Assembly: GCF_001507545.1 (NCBI RefSeq)
Contig: NZ_LQBP01000004.1
Span: 124,001 to 188,000 of the forward strand
DNA: 64,000 nucleotides
Source of the DNA: Ruegeria profundi
Lineage (GTDB): Bacteria; Pseudomonadota; Alphaproteobacteria; Rhodobacterales; Rhodobacteraceae
Direction of reading: 5' to 3'
Part shown: one piece after another, positions 38,291 to 48,657 of the stretch
Layout of the letters: each line of letters starts with the position of its first letter
Position numbering within the stretch: the first letter of the stretch is position 1
The notes under the pieces: model-generated
Database searches by the model: none
The model's input: only the letters and a program-made list of their open reading frames with translations
What the model was told of the DNA's origin: nothing
Position numbers and translations under genes: made by a program

Positions 38291-39253
38291 TTAATCTGTC
38301 AGCGGATCGCCAACCCGCATGATTTCCCACTCTAGCGTGATGCCACTTGTTTGGTAAACCTTTTTTCGCACCTCTTCCCCCAGACCTTCCAGGTCTGCGG
38401 CAGTTGCGTTCCCGGTGTTGATGAGGAAATTCGAATGTTTCGCGCTCATCTGCGCCCCACCAAGAACAGCCCCCCGCATACCAGCATCGTCGATCACCTT
38501 CCACGCCTTGAGGTCGTGAACGTCATCAGCCCGGCCGGTCGAAGAGAACCCGGCAGGGTTTCGAAAGGTGGACCCGGCGCTGCGATCCTTGGTGGGTTGG
38601 GTTTCGTCGCGTTTTTTCAGTTGCGCTTCCATGCGGGCGTGAAGTTCATCGGGATCGCCCGACGGGCCGTCGAAGGTGGCTGAAACAAGCACCGCGCCTT
38701 CTGGGAGGTCGGACTGACGGTAGCGGAAGTTCAGGTCTTCGGCGGTCAGCTCGACAACCTCACCCTGCCGGGTGACGATTGTGGCCTTGCGCAGCACATC
38801 CGCTGTGTAGCTGCCATAGCAGCCCGCATTCATCCGCACCGCACCACCAATCGAACCGGGGATCGTCCGCAGAAAGGTCAGGTCCACCCCCGCATCCGCC
38901 GCCTTGCGCGCCACATGCGCATCGAGTGCTGCCGCGCCTGCGGTGACGGTGTTGCCCGAGACGTTGATCGCGTTAAAGCCCCGCCCCAGCCGGATCACCA
39001 CGGCGCGCAATCCGCCATCGCGGACTATCAGGTTCGATCCAACGCCCATTGGAAAGACAGGAACACCCGCTGGCAGATCGCGCAGAAACGCCCTCAGGTC
39101 GTCAACATCCGCGGGTTGGAACAGGTAATCTGCTGGCCCACCGACGCGCAACCATGTCAACTCGTTGAGAGACCGGTTTTCGGTGAGTTTGCCGCGAAAG
39201 CTCTTGAGGTTCAGATCTGTTTTCGTTTCCGCAACCACGTCCCAATTCCCCAT
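38291..39253 (-). CDS. murB: UDP-N-acetylenolpyruvoylglucosamine reductase
   Basis: FAD enzyme that reduces the enolpyruvyl group to make UDP-MurNAc; 320 residues. The FAD-binding part shows [30 protein letters not shown] and [17 protein letters not shown]. The substrate domain has [20 protein letters not shown] and a late GSTFRNP with the catalytic serine. It is the shorter type I form. The ATG at 39253 lies 43 bases inside the preceding membrane-protein gene and has no clear ribosome binding site of its own, suggesting coupling. Confidence 0.96.
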   Translation of the reverse strand: MGNWDVVAETKTDLNLKSFRGKLTENRSLNELTWLRVGGPADYLFQPADVDDLRAFLRDLPAGVPVFPMGVGSNLIVRDGGLRAVVIRLGRGFNAINVSGNTVTAGAAALDAHVARKAADAGVDLTFLRTIPGSIGGAVRMNAGCYGSYTADVLRKATIVTRQGEVVELTAEDLNFRYRQSDLPEGAVLVSATFDGPSGDPDELHARMEAQLKKRDETQPTKDRSAGSTFRNPAGFSSTGRADDVHDLKAWKVIDDAGMRGAVLGGAQMSAKHSNFLINTGNATAADLEGLGEEVRKKVYQTSGITLEWEIMRVGDPLTD

Positions 39254-39498
39254 GCGACTATCGCAGTCAGCCCAAACGACAGATGAACCACAATTACGTA
39301 GCCAATCCCTGCCCGTGCGATGTCATAGGTTTCAACAGAACGCCAATACAGTGCCAGCCCAAAAAGAACAAACCATAATGCCGTTGCGCCATACGCAAGC
39401 CATAGTCTGTTAAGATACGCAGCGCATAGAAAAGTAAGAAACCACCCGACACCACCAACGAGGATCATTAGGTAAAAAGGCAATGCTGAATGCCACAT
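39211..39498 (-). CDS. Small multi-helix membrane protein of unknown function
   Basis: A 95-residue, very hydrophobic protein with three predicted membrane helices ([37 protein letters not shown], and [20 protein letters not shown]) and a basic C-terminus (LRKRKQI). It overlaps murB by 43 bases and follows the two DUF2484 genes by 12 bases, so it belongs to the same transcript. I do not recognise the family. The overlap with the murB start argues for real translation. Confidence 0.65.
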   Translation of the reverse strand: MWHSALPFYLMILVGGVGWFLTFLCAAYLNRLWLAYGATALWFVLFGLALYWRSVETYDIARAGIGYVIVVHLSFGLTAIVAWGIGTWLRKRKQI

Positions 39499-39510
39499 CA
39501 GATCGCTCGC

Positions 39511-39753
39511 TCAAATCCGACGACGCAGCCACCGCCCCAGGTAAATCACTGGCCAACGCAGCATGGACATACCCGCAGCCAGAACAAGCAGCCCGATCCA
39601 CGGGCCGTTTTCATACGTGACATATCCCAGAATGGGGATACCGACAGCAACCAGGATATAGGCTCGGGTCCAGTGATTATCCTTGCTGGGAAGCATCGCC
39701 AGTACATTTGCTGCGACGCCCCAAAGCGCGGCAAGGGCGATCGACCAGTTCAT
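39511..39753 (-). CDS. DUF2484 family membrane protein (copy 2)
   Basis: An 80-residue protein with three hydrophobic stretches, MNWSIALAALWGVAANVLAM at the start and a C-terminal MSMLRWPVIYLGRWLRRR. It is a paralogue of the gene immediately upstream: both share an ALW-x(2)-A/C core, a loop ending near LLP or MLP, and a Met/Phe-Arg-x-Pro-Ile/Val-x-Y/F segment. DUF2484 genes are found in the murB-murC interval of Rhodobacteraceae. Function is unknown. Its ATG overlaps the upstream stop (ATGA). Confidence 0.8.
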   Translation of the reverse strand: MNWSIALAALWGVAANVLAMLPSKDNHWTRAYILVAVGIPILGYVTYENGPWIGLLVLAAGMSMLRWPVIYLGRWLRRRI

Positions 39754-39998
39754 TCAGCAACCTCCCGCCCGGTCCAACGGCGCCAATAAAAGCGGATAGG
39801 GTTGCGGAACATGGACACGAAACCTCCGAACGCCAGAACCAACCAGAACCAGCCGTGGTCATAACCCAGCCAGATGATCAGAACCGGCGCACAGATCAGC
39901 AAAATGAAACCCGGTGGAAATTGTAGCCGCATCGGAAGCAACCCAACGACTGTGGCGCATATCACCCAGAGGGCCGCAAAGGTCATCGAATAGTCCAT
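39750..39998 (-). CDS. DUF2484 family membrane protein (copy 1)
   Basis: An 82-residue membrane protein, MDYSMTFAALWVICATVVGL, then PGFILLICAPVLIIWLGYDH and VSMFRNPIRFYWRRWTGRE. It is the upstream member of a tandem pair with the next gene (four-base stop/start overlap). It lies 76 bases after murC and before murB. Small size, membrane location and strict placement in the murein operon suggest an accessory envelope role, but nothing more can be said. Confidence 0.8.
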   Translation of the reverse strand: MDYSMTFAALWVICATVVGLLPMRLQFPPGFILLICAPVLIIWLGYDHGWFWLVLAFGGFVSMFRNPIRFYWRRWTGREVAE

Positions 39999-40074
39999 TG
40001 GCCTCTCCGAAGGCGCGCAGTGGTAAATGTCCGGTTGTTACACTTGCAAGTTGTGCGACAAATATCAGTTTGGG

Positions 40075-41484
40075 TCAAACGGCTTGTTTTCTTTGCAATC
40101 TTACGGGTAAACCGTTTGCCCATGCACTAATGGTTCCTGCACCGAGGCACACAACCATGTCGCCGGGGCGGGCCTGCTCTCGCACGAGGCGCTCAAGGTC
40201 ATCTTCGTTCAGAAGGGCGCGGGCATGGCGGTGGCCGTGGCGGATCAGGCCCTGCACCAGATCATCGCGTGAGGCGCCGGGAATCGGATCTTCTCCGGCG
40301 GCGAAGATATCCGCGATGGCGACCACATCAGCGTCGTTGAAGCAGGTGCAGAAATCTTCGAACAGGTTGGACAGGCGAGAGTAGCGGTGCGGCTGATGAA
40401 CGGCGATCACGCGACCCTCGGTCGCCTGACGCGCAGCTTTCAGGACAGCAGCGATTTCAACAGGGTGATGCCCATAATCGTCGATGATCGTCACACCATC
40501 GACCTCGCCAACCTTGGTAAAGCGGCGATTAACTCCGCCAAAATTGGCCAATGCCTTGCGAATCTCGGCAGTTTTCATGCCGAGGTGACGGGCTACAGCG
40601 ACAGCAGACAGTGCGTTCGACACGTTGTGGTCGCCCGGCATGGGCAATGTACACCCCTCGATCACGGTGTCTTCGTATTGCAGGTGGATATCGAAATGCG
40701 CGACCCCACCCTTGTAGGTCAGGTTCACCGCCCGCACATCCGCTTGTGCATTGAAGCCATAGGTTCGCACGCGGCGGTCGGTAATGCGACCCACCAGCGT
40801 TTGCACCTCGGCGTGGTCGGTGCAACACACGGCCAAACCATAGAACGGAAGATTCGAAACGAACTCGTAGAACCCATCGCGCAATTTGTCGAAATCGCCC
40901 CAATGCTCCATATGTTCGGGGTCGATATTTGTGACGATTGCGATGGTAGCGGGCAGACGGTTGAACGACCCATCGGATTCGTCGGCCTCAACCACCATCC
41001 ATTCGCCCTGCCCCATACGGGCGTTCGAGCCATAGGCGTGGATGACACCCCCGTTGATCACGGTCGGGTCAAAATCACCTGCAACCATCAACTCGGCCAT
41101 CATCGTGGTCGTGGTTGTCTTACCATGGGTTCCGGCAACGGCGATGTTCGAGCGTAGGCGCATCAGCTCGGCCAGCATGTCGGCGCGGCGCACAACAGGC
41201 AGCCCCCGCGCACGCGCACCATCAAGTTCCGGGTTACCCGGTTTGATCGCGGTCGACACCACAACGACAGCAGCGTTTTCAAGGTTCTCTGCGCGTTGTT
41301 CTACAAAAATCTCAGCCCCCAGACCTGCCAGCCGATCCGTGATTTTCGAGGTCTTCAGATCTGATCCCTGAACCCGGTACCCCAAGTTCAGCAGCACCTC
41401 GGCAATTCCAGACATCCCTATCCCGCCGATCCCCACGAAATGGATCAGCCCCACGTCTTGCGGCAGTTTGGTTGCAGGATTCAT
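40075..41484 (-). CDS. murC: UDP-N-acetylmuramate--L-alanine ligase
   Basis: Adds the first amino acid, L-alanine, to UDP-MurNAc; 469 residues. The Mur-ligase layout is clear: a Rossmann-like N-terminus [20 protein letters not shown], the ATP loop [16 protein letters not shown] near 112-127, the central [20 protein letters not shown], and the C-terminal [18 protein letters not shown] and [17 protein letters not shown]. The start overlaps the murG stop by four bases (ATGA). Confidence 0.97.
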   Translation of the reverse strand: MNPATKLPQDVGLIHFVGIGGIGMSGIAEVLLNLGYRVQGSDLKTSKITDRLAGLGAEIFVEQRAENLENAAVVVVSTAIKPGNPELDGARARGLPVVRRADMLAELMRLRSNIAVAGTHGKTTTTTMMAELMVAGDFDPTVINGGVIHAYGSNARMGQGEWMVVEADESDGSFNRLPATIAIVTNIDPEHMEHWGDFDKLRDGFYEFVSNLPFYGLAVCCTDHAEVQTLVGRITDRRVRTYGFNAQADVRAVNLTYKGGVAHFDIHLQYEDTVIEGCTLPMPGDHNVSNALSAVAVARHLGMKTAEIRKALANFGGVNRRFTKVGEVDGVTIIDDYGHHPVEIAAVLKAARQATEGRVIAVHQPHRYSRLSNLFEDFCTCFNDADVVAIADIFAAGEDPIPGASRDDLVQGLIRHGHRHARALLNEDDLERLVREQARPGDMVVCLGAGTISAWANGLPVRLQRKQAV

Positions 41485-42578
41485 GCGGTCTCCTTCTGCG
41501 CCAGATCTTCGACAAGATGTACCAAGCGCTCGGTTGCATCCGGGGTGCCCGTCGACAGGGCGGCCTGGGCCATCTTCTGCGCCGCTTCCGGGTTGGTCAG
41601 AACTGAGGTGATTTGCTCGGTCAGCGACGAAACGTCAAGGGCATTCTCGGGGATCATGATCGCCCCGCCCGCCTGCACCAACCCACGGGCATTAGCAGTC
41701 TGGTGGTCGCCAGCAGCCGCGGCAAACGGGATCAGAACCGATGGCCTTCCTATAACCGAAATGTCGGCGACACTGGACGCGCCGGAACGTGAGATAACCA
41801 GTTGAGCGTCCGAAATGCGGCGCGGGACATCCTGAAAGAAAGGCTCGACTTCGGCCCTGATGCCATGGTCGGAGTAGAACGCCGCAACACGCGCGCCATC
41901 CTCGTCACGGGCTTGATGGGCAACACGGATATGGCCGCGCAGGCCGTCCGGCAAAGCGGCAATCGCACCGGGCACTACGTCGCTGAGGATGCGTGCACCC
42001 TGCGACCCACCCATCACCAGGATCGACATCGGATAATCGCCAGGCGGGATATAACCGGCTGCTGCGCGCTCCAGCACGGCGGCACGGACGGGGTTGCCAG
42101 TGTGGACCCCTTTGGCGCCTTCGGGCAAGTCGGTGGGCCAAGTGCCGCAGGCGACTTGCGAAACGCGGGTAGCAAATAGTTTGTTGACCCGCCCCAGAAC
42201 CCCGTTCTGTTCATGGATCATGCGCGGGACGTTCAGCAGGGTTGCCGCGCCCAGCGCAGGGATCGAGGGATAGCCACCGAACCCCACAACAACGTCCGGC
42301 CGGTCGCGCATCATCTGCATTGCCATGCTGGTCACGCCGCCCGCAATCTTAGGTCCGACCAGCGCCTTGGCGGCCAGACCACCGCGCGCGAATGTGGCCG
42401 AGGACGCCTCGACAATCTCGGTCGAATGCGGAAAACCACTGGTATAACGCGCACCACGCGGGTCGGTGGACAGACGTACGCGCCACCCCTTGTTCAGCAT
42501 CGCCTCGGCCAGCGCCTGCGCGGGGAACATATGCCCGCCGGTGCCGCCCGCAGCAATCAAAAGATACGGTTTGCTCAT
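41481..42578 (-). CDS. murG: UDP-GlcNAc--lipid I GlcNAc transferase MurG
   Basis: Peripheral membrane glycosyltransferase (GT28) that turns lipid I into lipid II on the cytoplasmic face; 365 residues. The first G-loop is [17 protein letters not shown] near 11, the second [17 protein letters not shown] near 95, and the UDP-binding third is [18 protein letters not shown] near 190. [19 protein letters not shown] near 290 is typical. The ATG at 42578 shares a base with the ftsW stop (TGATG); an adjacent TTG is not needed. Confidence 0.96.
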   Translation of the reverse strand: MSKPYLLIAAGGTGGHMFPAQALAEAMLNKGWRVRLSTDPRGARYTSGFPHSTEIVEASSATFARGGLAAKALVGPKIAGGVTSMAMQMMRDRPDVVVGFGGYPSIPALGAATLLNVPRMIHEQNGVLGRVNKLFATRVSQVACGTWPTDLPEGAKGVHTGNPVRAAVLERAAAGYIPPGDYPMSILVMGGSQGARILSDVVPGAIAALPDGLRGHIRVAHQARDEDGARVAAFYSDHGIRAEVEPFFQDVPRRISDAQLVISRSGASSVADISVIGRPSVLIPFAAAAGDHQTANARGLVQAGGAIMIPENALDVSSLTEQITSVLTNPEAAQKMAQAALSTGTPDATERLVHLVEDLAQKETA

Positions 42579-43741
42579 CAACCTCGTCCGCGCAGAATGT
42601 CACCGAATTCGCCCTGAGGGCGGGTCCGGGTGAAGGCCAGCAACATGCCAACCGCAATACCGCCTGCGATAAGTGACGAGCCGCCATAGCTGACAAACGG
42701 TAGCGTCATGCCCTTGGCGGGCAGCAACCGCACTGCGACCCCCATGTTGATCATGGCCTGAACGCCAAAAATGCAGGCCAAACCGGTACCGGCCAGACGG
42801 ATGAACATATCCCTTTCACGCATCAGGCGCAGCAACGACCGCACGACGATCAGCGCGTAGAGCGCAATGATGATCAGGACCAGAACAAGGCCGTATTCTT
42901 CGGCCGCGACCGCAATGATGAAATCCGTGTGCGCGTCGGGCAGTGACCATTTCACCTGCCCCTCGCCCACGCCAACACCGAACAATCCACCTTCACGGAT
43001 GGCGTTGGTGGCATAGCCGATTTGCGTGGTCGGATCGACTTCCTGATTCAGAAATCCATCTATGCGACGGGCAAAATGTTCTGAATTCGAATAGGCCAGC
43101 ATTCCGGCCAGCACGACCGCCCCGGCCATCCCCACCAGCAGCAGCATCGGCGCTCCGGCCACGAAGTACATCACGCCCCAGCCAAAGAGGATCAAGCAGG
43201 CCTGTCCGAAGTCGGGCTGCAATACCAGCATACCAACGATCGCCATGCACAACGCAAACGACCAAAGCCGCCCCGGAGGCCCGTTAATTTCCTGCGATGC
43301 GGCCAGCAACCATGCGGCCACGACGATAAAGCCGGGCTTCAGAAACTCGGATGGCTGCAACGAGCCGAAGCCCAGCGAGTACCAGCGCACCGCGCCTTTA
43401 CCAAAATCGGTGCCAAAAACGGGCAGAAAGACCAGCGCCACGAAGGCACCCAAAAACCCAAGAATTGCCAGACGCCGAACCAGCGTCGGCGACATCATCG
43501 AGGTCAACAGCATCGCAATCAGCGCCAATCCACCAAAGATCGCCTGACGTTCGACATAGTGGAACGGATCAAACCCGTTGCGGCCTGCCAGCGGTGGCGA
43601 TGAAGCCAACCCAAGCAACAGCCCGATGACAAACAGGATCAGCACGCAGGACATGGTCCAGCGATCAATCGTGCGCCACCACTTTGGTAGAATCGGTTCC
43701 CCGCGCTGGTCTTGGACCGCGCCATACACCATCTCAGTCAT
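42578..43741 (-). CDS. ftsW: Lipid II polymerase FtsW (SEDS family)
   Basis: Polytopic inner-membrane glycan polymerase of the division septum; 387 residues with about ten helices. SEDS marks are [39 protein letters not shown] with the conserved Glu, [23 protein letters not shown] and [17 protein letters not shown] near the end. It works with FtsI, encoded about 8 kb upstream in the same cluster. The gene that precedes it in transcription order, the ABM-domain gene, is separated from it by 169 bases, so a promoter may lie between. Confidence 0.96.
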   Translation of the reverse strand: MTEMVYGAVQDQRGEPILPKWWRTIDRWTMSCVLILFVIGLLLGLASSPPLAGRNGFDPFHYVERQAIFGGLALIAMLLTSMMSPTLVRRLAILGFLGAFVALVFLPVFGTDFGKGAVRWYSLGFGSLQPSEFLKPGFIVVAAWLLAASQEINGPPGRLWSFALCMAIVGMLVLQPDFGQACLILFGWGVMYFVAGAPMLLLVGMAGAVVLAGMLAYSNSEHFARRIDGFLNQEVDPTTQIGYATNAIREGGLFGVGVGEGQVKWSLPDAHTDFIIAVAAEEYGLVLVLIIIALYALIVVRSLLRLMRERDMFIRLAGTGLACIFGVQAMINMGVAVRLLPAKGMTLPFVSYGGSSLIAGGIAVGMLLAFTRTRPQGEFGDILRGRG

Positions 43742-43910
43742 GAGATACCGCCACTCTCTGCCTCATCCGCGCCTCGTTTTTCGAGGTCTAATAATGAGTC
43801 TACAGGGATTTTGGCATTTGGGCCAGCAGAATGAGGGCGCAACAGCGGAAATTGGCCCCCAAAGCCGCCGTTCCGGGTAAGGAAGATAGTTTCCTATCCC
43901 GCAGACCTAC

Positions 43911-44204
43911 TTATTCGACAAGATCGTAGTGCTTGATCGTCCGGGATTCGACCAATTCAGCCTCGGCCGGGTCAATATGCGGGCTGTTGTAATCCTCACC
44001 CACAAAGGCCTTTAACGCATCCAGACTGCGCCAGACCATAACGAAACTAAACTCGCGCGGCGTTTCCGAACGCGGAGCACCGGGAAGGACCTCAACAATT
44101 CCTTCTGTGTTTTTCATTAGGGGTATCGCGGTCTCGTGGAAGAACTCTGAGAACTCCGCCTCTTTACCGGGTCGAACCGTGACTTGGAAAATGCGCATGA
44201 TCAT
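43911..44204 (-). CDS. Antibiotic biosynthesis monooxygenase (ABM)-domain protein
   Basis: A 97-residue ferredoxin-like ABM-fold protein: MIMRIFQVTVRPGKEAEFSE at the start, then VEVLPGAPRSETPREFSFVM and VWRSLDALKAFVGED. Members include small oxygenases and heme-degrading proteins, but many have no known activity. The start is at 44204, with AGGAGG about nine bases upstream; a second in-frame ATG lies two codons later. It sits between the FAD oxidoreductase gene (divergent) and ftsW, and is one of three genes that break up the murein cluster. Confidence 0.8.
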   Translation of the reverse strand: MIMRIFQVTVRPGKEAEFSEFFHETAIPLMKNTEGIVEVLPGAPRSETPREFSFVMVWRSLDALKAFVGEDYNSPHIDPAEAELVESRTIKHYDLVE

Positions 44205-44344
44205 TGGGGTGCCCTCCTTCAGCGCGGATCCATCTTGATGTCCGCGCTTGCAGAAGTTTACCACAACAGCTCTCGTTTCCCTTGCATTGGCTTTCTGGTC
44301 TGCTTCCACTTGATATCCGGCACAATTCACGCCATGCGCTGCCC

Positions 44345-45523
44345 ATGACCTTTGACACGATCATCCTGGGGGCCGGTGCTGCCGGCATGATGTGCGCGGC
44401 CCATTGCGGTGGGCGCGTTCTGGTGATCGATCACGCCAAAGCTCCAGGTGAGAAAATTCGCATCTCGGGCGGTGGGCGCTGCAACTTTACCAATATGTAT
44501 GCTGGACCCGACAACTTCTTGTCGCAGAACTCTCATTTCTGCAAATCCGCATTGGCGCGCTACACACAGTGGGATTTCATCGATCTGGTTGGGCGTCACA
44601 AGATCGCTTGGCATGAGAAAACCTTGGGCCAACTGTTTTGCGACGGGTCGTCGAAGCAGATTATTCAACTGCTGCTGTCCGAGATGGACCGTGCCGGGGC
44701 TGAGCTGTGGCTGCGCACCGAGTTGAAAGACCTGCGCAAGACAGACTCAGGGTTCATGTTGGATTTTGACCGCGAGGGGCAGCGCCTGAGTGTGACCTGC
44801 ACCAACCTGGTCCTGGCCACAGGTGGCAAGTCGATCCCCAAGATGGGTGCAACCGGGCTGGCCTATGATATTGCCCGCCAGTTCGGCCTGCGGCTCACCG
44901 ATACGCGCGCCGCGCTTGTGCCCTTCACATTCTCGGACGGTAAGTTCAAAGACCTGTCCGGTGTATCCTTGCCCGTACGTCTGTCCAACGACCGCACCAG
45001 CTTTGACGAGGCGCTGCTTTTCACCCATCGCGGCCTCAGCGGACCGTCGGTGCTGCAACTGTCGTCCTATTGGCGCGAAGGAGAAGCGATCCGGGTCAAC
45101 ATGATCCCTGATCTGCCCCTGTTTGACCTGCTGCGAGATCAGCGACAGGCCGCAGGCCGCAAGGCGTTGACCACCGAATTGGCGCGTCACCTTCCCGCGC
45201 GGCTTGTGGATTACCTGTCCCAGAATATCCAGATGCAGGGCAATCTGGCCGATCAGCCCGACTCTGCGCTGACCAAGTTAACCGCAGCGCTCAGCAACTG
45301 GGAACTGACCCCCTCAGGCACCGAAGGCTATCGCACTGCCGAGGTCACGCTGGGCGGGATCGATACTGATGACCTGTCTTCAAAAACAATGGAGGCCAAG
45401 GATGTCCCTGGCCTCTATGCAATTGGTGAAGCGGTCGATGTCACTGGTTGGCTGGGCGGCTACAACTTCCAGTGGGCGTGGTCCTCTGGCCATGCTGCCG
45501 GAACAGCCATCGCAGCCCATTAG
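44345..45523 (+). CDS. FAD-dependent NAD(P) oxidoreductase (HI0933/BaiN-like family)
   Basis: A 392-residue flavoprotein. The FAD-binding Rossmann motif is TIILGAGAAGMMCAAHCGG at 6-24, and the family's hallmark KIRISGGGRCNFTN follows at about 40-53. TNLVLATGGKSIPKMGATG and a C-terminal GEAVDVTGWLGGYNFQWAWS complete it. Related proteins reduce unsaturated substrates, but most are uncharacterised. It is the only plus-strand gene within the division cluster. It is divergent from the ABM gene, and its stop overlaps the stop of the convergent glycine-zipper gene by four bases. Confidence 0.9.
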   Translation: MTFDTIILGAGAAGMMCAAHCGGRVLVIDHAKAPGEKIRISGGGRCNFTNMYAGPDNFLSQNSHFCKSALARYTQWDFIDLVGRHKIAWHEKTLGQLFCDGSSKQIIQLLLSEMDRAGAELWLRTELKDLRKTDSGFMLDFDREGQRLSVTCTNLVLATGGKSIPKMGATGLAYDIARQFGLRLTDTRAALVPFTFSDGKFKDLSGVSLPVRLSNDRTSFDEALLFTHRGLSGPSVLQLSSYWREGEAIRVNMIPDLPLFDLLRDQRQAAGRKALTTELARHLPARLVDYLSQNIQMQGNLADQPDSALTKLTAALSNWELTPSGTEGYRTAEVTLGGIDTDDLSSKTMEAKDVPGLYAIGEAVDVTGWLGGYNFQWAWSSGHAAGTAIAAH

Positions 45524-45894
45524 CCTACGACGTTATAGCCACGTCCGCGCATGCAGTTGCGCACGATGACTTCCTGGTTCTGGGTATTATTGATCGCACT
45601 TGCGCCAGCCCCGACCAAAGCACCCGCCGCCGCTGCACGGCCCAGATTGTCGCTGCTGTCCTGAATGATTGCAGTCGTTGCCGCGGCACCCGCAGCACCA
45701 ACCGCTGCCGCACCGGCGGTTCTGCCGTCCACAGTACCTTGTGTTCTTGCCAAGGCCTGACAATTTGCAAGATCAGATTGGTAATTCGGTCCAACTGGCC
45801 CATCAATAATCGGGACATAATTTGCACCCACATTCGTGCAGGCGGCAATCGCCAGACAAGCGGGAAGGATCAATGAAAACTTACGGTATGGCAT
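45520..45894 (-). CDS. Glycine-zipper lipoprotein
   Basis: A 124-residue predicted outer-membrane lipoprotein. The signal peptide MPYRKFSLILPACLAIAAC has a lipobox ending at Cys19. A long Gly/Ala-rich glycine-zipper region follows (TAGAAAVGAAGAAATTAII and AAAAGALVGAGASAINN), then a C-terminal CMRGRGYNVVG. Such proteins span or stabilise the outer membrane. The ATG at 45894 is used, as GAGG lies eight bases upstream; a second ATG two codons earlier is too close to it. Convergent with the flavoprotein gene. Confidence 0.82.
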   Translation of the reverse strand: MPYRKFSLILPACLAIAACTNVGANYVPIIDGPVGPNYQSDLANCQALARTQGTVDGRTAGAAAVGAAGAAATTAIIQDSSDNLGRAAAAGALVGAGASAINNTQNQEVIVRNCMRGRGYNVVG

Positions 45895-45999
45895 AGTCAT
45901 AACCTCGTGTTGCATTTGCCCGAAGCCAAACGCAATTGCCAAGGCGCGTCAAGCTGATAGCACCCTAACTTGGCCCAACAGGCGGTCTATTGCAAATCG

Positions 46000-47400
46000 C
46001 TATTCCGCAAGCCTTTGCCAAACCTGCGCGGTAAAGTCTTCTCCGCGCTGTTCGAAGTTGTCGTATTGATCAAAACTGGCTGCTGCCGGTGCAAGCAACA
46101 CGGTCTCTCCCGATTGCGCATCGGCCATGGCTTGCGCAACGGCTTCCTCCATCGTTGTGCAGACCTGCGCCTCAGCTTTTAGCTGCATGGCAAAACCAGC
46201 AGCCTCCCGCCCGATCACGTAGGCTTTGATCACTTGGTCTGCTGCGGCGTTCAGGGCGGCCAAGCCACCTTCTTTCTCAAGTCCGCCGCAAATCCACCTG
46301 ATCTTCTTAAAGGCATTCAGGGCCTTCAATGCACTTTCCACATTGGTGGCCTTGGAGTCGTTCACATAAGTCACGCCGTCAGCTTCGGCGATGATCTGGC
46401 TTCGGTGTGGCAAGCCGGGATAGCTGTGAAGCGCGTCCTCGATCACACGCGGTGCAAGACCTAGGGCACGACAGGCCGCATAGGCGGCGCAGGCATTCTG
46501 ATGATTGTGTGCGCCTGGCAACCCCTTGATCTGGCGCAGGTCAATTGATCCAGCCTGCCGCCCTTTTCGATACTCGGAAAGAAAGCCCTTGCGCGCAAAG
46601 ACTTGCCAGCCCGGCCCGGTTAGTTTCCGCGACACCGAGATACGGATGACACGATCGTCAACCGGCCCCTCCGAAAGCTGCCCTGCTAAAAAAGCACCTT
46701 CTTTTTCATCCACCCCGATGATGGCGCGATCTGGCCCGCCCTCGGCAAACAAACGACGTTTGGCGGCAAAATAGCCGCCCATCCCACCATGCCGGTCCAG
46801 ATGATCTGGTGAAAGATTAGTGAACACGGCCACGTCTGGCGTCAACGCGCGCGCCAGCTCGGTCTGATAGCTGGAAAGTTCAAGAACAACGACGGACCCG
46901 TCTCCGCCGGGTTCGATATCCAGCACTCCGCGTCCGATATTGCCCGCCAACTGTGCCTCACGTCCGGCTTCGGTCAGAATGTGATGGATTAATGCCGCAG
47001 TGGTCGATTTCCCATTCGATCCCGTCACCGCAATTACACGCGGCGGAGTGTCATAGCTGTTCCATTCTGACCCTGCAAAGGACCGGAAAAACAGCCCTAT
47101 GTCGTTGTCTACCGGAACGCCTGCCTCTAGCGCGGCTGCCACAACCGGGTTTGGTTCGGGATAAAGATGCGGAATACCCGGCGACACAATCAGCGACGCC
47201 ACCCCTTCGAAGGCACCGTTGCGGCGGAGATCGACACAGACGAGCCCCTCAGCCTCGGCCCTTTCCCGCGCGGCTGGATTGTCATCCCAACAAAGCGGTT
47301 CGGCCATGCCAGCCCGCAAAGCGCGCGCCGCGGCCAGACCTGACCGACCAAGCCCCAGAACCGCAACTTTCTGACCCGAGAACCCTTTCACAGGGATCAT
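46000..47400 (-). CDS. murD: UDP-N-acetylmuramoylalanine--D-glutamate ligase
   Basis: Adds D-glutamate to UDP-MurNAc-L-Ala; 466 residues. The N-terminus is [18 protein letters not shown], the ATP loop [17 protein letters not shown] near 118, the central [20 protein letters not shown], and the C-terminal [17 protein letters not shown] with [15 protein letters not shown]. The start is the ATG at 47400, with AAAAAGGTGGGTG upstream; the frame runs 29 codons further without homology. A hairpin terminator between mraY and murD means murD may have its own promoter. Confidence 0.96.
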   Translation of the reverse strand: MIPVKGFSGQKVAVLGLGRSGLAAARALRAGMAEPLCWDDNPAARERAEAEGLVCVDLRRNGAFEGVASLIVSPGIPHLYPEPNPVVAAALEAGVPVDNDIGLFFRSFAGSEWNSYDTPPRVIAVTGSNGKSTTAALIHHILTEAGREAQLAGNIGRGVLDIEPGGDGSVVVLELSSYQTELARALTPDVAVFTNLSPDHLDRHGGMGGYFAAKRRLFAEGGPDRAIIGVDEKEGAFLAGQLSEGPVDDRVIRISVSRKLTGPGWQVFARKGFLSEYRKGRQAGSIDLRQIKGLPGAHNHQNACAAYAACRALGLAPRVIEDALHSYPGLPHRSQIIAEADGVTYVNDSKATNVESALKALNAFKKIRWICGGLEKEGGLAALNAAADQVIKAYVIGREAAGFAMQLKAEAQVCTTMEEAVAQAMADAQSGETVLLAPAAASFDQYDNFEQRGEDFTAQVWQRLAE

Positions 47401-47472
47401 GCCACCCACCTTTTTCTGACGTCCAATTCGCCGCCACACTGCGCAGAAGAAATCACTGATGGCAAGGGCAGC

Positions 47473-47498
47473 AAAAGGCTCGCGCATCAGCGCGAGCC
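47473..47498 (-). terminator. Hairpin terminator after mraY
   Basis: GGCTCGCG (47477-47484) and CGCGAGCC (47491-47498) pair perfectly across a 6-base loop; on the minus strand the stem is followed by TTTTGC. It lies 52 bases after the mraY stop and 72 bases before the murD start. The short T-run suggests partial termination. Confidence 0.65.
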
Positions 47499-47550
47499 GG
47501 GCCCAACAGGTGGCAGGTGGACCGCAGGTCCGCCGAACCTGGCGGGAGCT

Positions 47551-48633
47551 TTACCGGACCTTCAAAGTCGCAAGACCAATCATCGCAAGGATCAGCGAGA
47601 TAATCCAAAAGCGGATCACGATTGTCGGCTCAGCCCAGCCCTTTTTCTCATAGTGGTGATGAATAGGTGCCATCAAGAAAACACGCCGCCCGGTTCGTTT
47701 GAAATACAGCACCTGAATGATCACACTCAGCGCTTCGACCACGAACAACCCACCGACTACCGCCAATACCAGCTCGTGCTTGGTCGCCACTGCGATCGCG
47801 CCCAACGCGCCGCCCAGTGCCAGCGATCCGGTATCGCCCATAAACACAGCGGCAGGCGGGGCGTTATACCACAGAAACCCAAGCCCACCCCCAAACAATG
47901 CTGCGGTAAAGATAAGGATTTCTCCGGTTCCCGGCACGTAATGCACATCCAGATACTCGGTAAAGTCGACCCGCCCGACGGCATACGCGATGACACCCAA
48001 GGTCGACGCCGCGATCATTGCCGGCATGATCGCCAGCCCATCCAGACCATCGGTCAGGTTCACCGCATTCGCCGCCCCTACGATAACCACGACCGCGAAG
48101 GGAATATAGAAAACCCCAAGGTTGACCAGAGTGTCTTTGAACACCGGAACCGCCATCTGGTTCTGCAAGGCTTCAGGATGATGCAATGACGCCCAAAGCG
48201 ACGCCAGTACGGCAATTATCACGCCCAGCGCCAGTCGCATCCGGCTCGACACACCCTTTGTGTTTTGTTTCGACACCTTGGCGAAATCATCTGCAAAACC
48301 AATCGCCGCATAAGCCAGCGTGACGAACAGCACCATCCAGACATAAGGGTTGTCCCACCGCGCCCAGACCAGCGTTGACGTTACCAACGCGCCAACAATC
48401 AGCAACCCGCCCATCGTGGGCGTTCCCGCCTTGGAAAAATGCCCTTCAGGGCCGTCATCCCGGATAGGCTGACCTTTGCCTTGCTTCTTTCGAAGCACGT
48501 TGATCAGGGGCTTGCCAAAGATGAACCCAAAAATTAGCGCCGTCAAAAAGGCCCCGCCCGCACGGAACGTGATATAGCGGAAGAGGTTAAAGAAATCGCC
48601 TCCATCCGACAGGGCGGTCAACCAATACAGCAT
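47551..48633 (-). CDS. mraY: Phospho-N-acetylmuramoyl-pentapeptide transferase
   Basis: Inner-membrane enzyme that joins phospho-MurNAc-pentapeptide to undecaprenyl phosphate (lipid I); 360 residues with about ten helices. Signature loops: [18 protein letters not shown] near 60-77, [19 protein letters not shown] with the catalytic Asp pair near 112, [18 protein letters not shown] near 185 and [17 protein letters not shown] near 320. It starts 24 bases after murF. Confidence 0.97.
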   Translation of the reverse strand: MLYWLTALSDGGDFFNLFRYITFRAGGAFLTALIFGFIFGKPLINVLRKKQGKGQPIRDDGPEGHFSKAGTPTMGGLLIVGALVTSTLVWARWDNPYVWMVLFVTLAYAAIGFADDFAKVSKQNTKGVSSRMRLALGVIIAVLASLWASLHHPEALQNQMAVPVFKDTLVNLGVFYIPFAVVVIVGAANAVNLTDGLDGLAIMPAMIAASTLGVIAYAVGRVDFTEYLDVHYVPGTGEILIFTAALFGGGLGFLWYNAPPAAVFMGDTGSLALGGALGAIAVATKHELVLAVVGGLFVVEALSVIIQVLYFKRTGRRVFLMAPIHHHYEKKGWAEPTIVIRFWIISLILAMIGLATLKVR

Positions 48634-48657
48634 GTCAAAACCTTTCCAACGCGGCGA

